16,644 nt of DNA from DATBMY01 sp036554605 (GTDB lineage Bacteria > Acidobacteriota > Blastocatellia > UBA7656). Each line of letters starts with the position of its first letter. The stretch's first letter is position 1. The notes beneath the pieces were generated by a model. The model did not search any database, was not told where the DNA came from, and saw only the letters and a list, made by a program, of their open reading frames with translations. This document shows positions 14,341-16,644 of the stretch, in pieces. The stretch lies in NCBI GenBank assembly GCA_036554605.1, contig DATBMY010000334.1, positions 1 through 16,644 of the forward strand. The letters run 5' to 3'. The position numbers and the translations under genes were made by a program.

Positions 14341-16608
14341 ATGCGTCACAGATTTTATGCTATAGCAGTAGTTTTATTCCTTGCAGTCTCCATCGCGTCG
14401 GCGGGCGTGCCGCAGCGGCGCACGAGTAAGCCGCAGCAGCCGCGCCGCACCGCGACGCCTTCTAACAAGGAGGCGGCCAAACCGGATTCGACGGCTGATT
14501 CAAAATCGACCGCGGCCAAAGAAGAGCAAAAGCCTAAACAGCAAGCCGCGCCCAGGCGGGCGGCGGCCGTCAATCAATGGGCGCTGCTCGTGGGCGTCAG
14601 TAAATACAGCGGGCAGATACAGGAGCTGGCCTTCCCCCGAAAGGATGCCCGGACCATAAAAGAGATGCTCGTCAGCTCCGCCGGATTCGCCGAAGACCAT
14701 ATACGCCTGCTGACGGACGACGGCGCGGGCGATGCTAAGGCGACAAAGCAGAATATCCTCGCCGCCATTGACAAGTACCTGGCGCCGCGCGTGCAGCCAG
14801 GCCACCAGGTGATGATATTTCTGGCCGGGCACGGCATTACGCGCGGGCTCGGCGCGACCGCAAAAAGCTATTTCCTTCCCGTCGACGCCGACGCGCAAAC
14901 AAAGGAATCGCTCGAAGCGACTTCAATCGATCTTGAAGACCTCGGCCGGCGCTTGAGCGCGCTCAAGGCGGCGCAGTTTACCATCTTCGTCGACGCCTGT
15001 CGCGAAGACCCCTTTCCGGGGCGGGGCATCAAGGGAAACCAGATGACCGACGTAATGGCTCGCGGGCTATACATACGCAAGAGCGCGGCGCAAGATAGCG
15101 ATCCGCCGACGGCGATAATATTCTACGCGTGCCAGGTGGGCGAGCGCGCCTACGAAGACCCGAAGCTTGAGCACGGCGTCTTTACTTATTACATACTCTC
15201 AGGGATACGCGACCTTGCGAGCCAGCCCGACGGGCAGGTCGAGGCGGGACACCTCGCAAGCTACCTGCGCGAGAACGTCAAACGCTGGACGGCCGAATAC
15301 CAGGCCCGCGCGAAGTACCCCGTAGAGCAGACGCCGACGATGACGGCAACCGAGGTGCGTGGTCCCATGGTTGTAGTGCGCATGGCCGAAGTCGCTCAAA
15401 ACTTGCCCGCGCGGCCTAACTCCGGCTCGGTATCGCTGTTTACCACGCCGAGGGACGCGCGCCTGACAATCGACGGAAAGGCTTCGGGGAGCGCGCCGCT
15501 TCAAAAAGATCTCGCTCCGGGGCAGTACACCCTGAGGGCGGAGATTGCGGGCTATCAACCGGCGGAAGCAAAGATAACGGTGCTTGCGGGCTATCACCAG
15601 GAATTCACCCTTGCGCTCAAGCCTACCGCGTCGAGCGCGGCCTACGAAAAAGGGGTACAGTTTGAAACCGAGCGGCTTATTGCGCAAGCCATCGTGGCTT
15701 ACGAGGAGGCCATAGCCCAGGACCCAAATCTCATAGTCGCTTATGAACAGCTCGCGGGCGCATACCTCGCGACCTCGCGTTATCGCGACGCGGTCGAGTT
15801 GCTGACAACCATATCGGAGAAGTTCCCCGATAACCCGGCGCTCATCGCGCGGCGCGCCCGGGCGCTCGCCGAATGGGCGAGGGTCGAAGAGACGCAGGAC
15901 CTTTCGACGGGTGGCAAGTCAAAGAAGGCCATGAAGCAGAAAGACGCTCGCAAAGAGGCGGTTCGAGCGGCGGAGCTGGCCGTGCAGAAAGCGCCCGGCC
16001 TTGCGGCATCTCACATCGCGCTGGGGCACGCTTACGGGCTCGAAGAGCGCGACCGGCAAAAGGCAATCAGCGCCTTCGTGAAAGCCACGACTATCGCGCC
16101 GGAGGACGCGGAAGGCTATTACGGCATCGGGCTCACCTATCGCCTGATGAAGCAATATGACCAGGCCATTCCGCAATTGAACCGTGCGATACAGCTTCGG
16201 CCGGATTATTACGATGCGCACCGCGAGCTGGCCTACTGCCAGCACGGCGTCGGCAACAATGACAAAGCGATACGCCAGTATAATATGGCTTCGTCTTATC
16301 GCGGCGAGACGAATAATTCGGGCGAGATGGCCGGCAACCACCTGGCGCTTTCGGCGCTTTATACGGAGAAGGGCCAGCAGGTAGGCGGGTCGGAGGGCGA
16401 AGCCTACGCGCAGGCGGGCCGCGCGCACGAGAGCGAGGCTCGCGAGCTTGATCCTACGCTGAAGATCGCCCTGAAGGTACTGCGTGACAGCGGGCTCGCT
16501 TTCCGCATGCAGCAGTATCTGCCCGCGGAGGTCCGCTCGCTGATAGACGACAGCGGCGTCAAGCTGCCCGGCGGGACGAAGATACCATTCCCGAGAAGAC
16601 GCCCGTAA
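14341..16608 (+). CDS. Exported metacaspase with PEGA domain and TPR repeats
   Basis: The 755-residue protein has a signal peptide (about 1-22) and a low-complexity Pro/Lys/Ala linker (25-75). A caspase-like C14 domain follows (about 77-350), then a PEGA domain (about 361-426, with LFTTPRDARLTIDGK and LAPGQYTLRAEIAGY) and TPR-type helices (about 433-705). The catalytic dyad is H164 (FLAGHG) and C220 (FVDACRE). QWALLVGVSKY at 79-89 opens the caspase fold. Metacaspases usually cut after Arg or Lys. PEGA and TPR parts suggest anchoring to the cell surface and binding of protein partners. The ATG is preceded by AGAGGGAG. A 99-bp gap separates it from the amidase gene, so it probably has its own promoter. 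Function in vivo is unknown. Confidence 0.92.
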   Translation: MRHRFYAIAVVLFLAVSIASAGVPQRRTSKPQQPRRTATPSNKEAAKPDSTADSKSTAAKEEQKPKQQAAPRRAAAVNQWALLVGVSKYSGQIQELAFPRKDARTIKEMLVSSAGFAEDHIRLLTDDGAGDAKATKQNILAAIDKYLAPRVQPGHQVMIFLAGHGITRGLGATAKSYFLPVDADAQTKESLEATSIDLEDLGRRLSALKAAQFTIFVDACREDPFPGRGIKGNQMTDVMARGLYIRKSAAQDSDPPTAIIFYACQVGERAYEDPKLEHGVFTYYILSGIRDLASQPDGQVEAGHLASYLRENVKRWTAEYQARAKYPVEQTPTMTATEVRGPMVVVRMAEVAQNLPARPNSGSVSLFTTPRDARLTIDGKASGSAPLQKDLAPGQYTLRAEIAGYQPAEAKITVLAGYHQEFTLALKPTASSAAYEKGVQFETERLIAQAIVAYEEAIAQDPNLIVAYEQLAGAYLATSRYRDAVELLTTISEKFPDNPALIARRARALAEWARVEETQDLSTGGKSKKAMKQKDARKEAVRAAELAVQKAPGLAASHIALGHAYGLEERDRQKAISAFVKATTIAPEDAEGYYGIGLTYRLMKQYDQAIPQLNRAIQLRPDYYDAHRELAYCQHGVGNNDKAIRQYNMASSYRGETNNSGEMAGNHLALSALYTEKGQQVGGSEGEAYAQAGRAHESEARELDPTLKIALKVLRDSGLAFRMQQYLPAEVRSLIDDSGVKLPGGTKIPFPRRRP

Positions 16609-16623
16609 AGAGAATCCTCTCTT
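16608..16623 (+). terminator. Possible weak terminator after the metacaspase gene
   Basis: A perfect 6-bp stem AAGAGA/TCTCTT with a 4-nt loop begins at the metacaspase stop codon and is followed by CATTATTTG. The stem is short and AT-rich and the U tract is interrupted, so this is only a suggestion. Confidence 0.3.
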
Positions 16624-16644
16624 CATTATTTGCCCCGCGCGCAG

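Noticed and set aside
15919..16626. 235-codon open frame on the minus strand opposite the TPR part of the metacaspase gene
   Set aside because: A side effect of GC-rich helical-repeat coding; the plus frame shows TPR periodicity.

Overview
This is a GC-rich, gene-dense bacterial window of 16.6 kb containing 16 protein-coding genes. No tRNA, rRNA, CRISPR array or transposase was recognised. The gene set suggests a Gram-negative soil-type bacterium, most likely an Acidobacteriota of the Blastocatellia type. This placement is an inference. It rests on a DUF3500 protein, an exported metacaspase with PEGA and TPR segments, a Tat-exported amidase beside a YtcJ-type amidohydrolase, an ExeA-like ATPase, an intergenic array of GTCCGAA-type heptamers, and heavy use of the AUA isoleucine codon despite high GC.

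Left part (1-2880). The 3' end of a Ser/Thr protein kinase is followed by an ExeA/GspA-type AAA ATPase. Next comes a large hairpin built of heptamer repeats, then ybaK (Cys-tRNA(Pro) deacylase) and pdxH (pyridoxamine-phosphate oxidase). A small PilZ-domain gene faces pdxH.

Envelope-stress-like locus (2968-5180, minus strand). A secreted Spy/CpxP-like protein, an ECF sigma factor, a zinc-motif membrane anti-sigma factor and a second, membrane-anchored Spy/CpxP-like protein lie in one apparent operon. The layout resembles sensor/anti-sigma/sigma modules such as CnrYXH in logic but not in detail. A possible ECF-type promoter lies in front of it.

Middle part (5190-9890). A secreted DUF3500 protein converges on a ferredoxin-NADP reductase-like flavoprotein. 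Then comes a two-gene minus-strand operon: an exported protein joining a SurA-like N-terminal region to a DsbA-like thioredoxin domain (CPYC), and an exported orphan protein with 16 cysteines confined to its C-terminal half. It ends in the best intrinsic terminator of the window. This pair is the most interesting candidate for something undescribed: an oxidative folding enzyme encoded next to a likely disulfide-rich client.

Right part (10050-16644). A stand-alone AraC-type HTH protein is divergent from an operon of an exported YtcJ-like amidohydrolase and a Tat-exported amidase-signature enzyme with an intact Lys-Ser-Ser triad. The window closes with a 755-residue exported metacaspase-PEGA-TPR protein. 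Most products in the window are predicted to act in the envelope or outside the cell.
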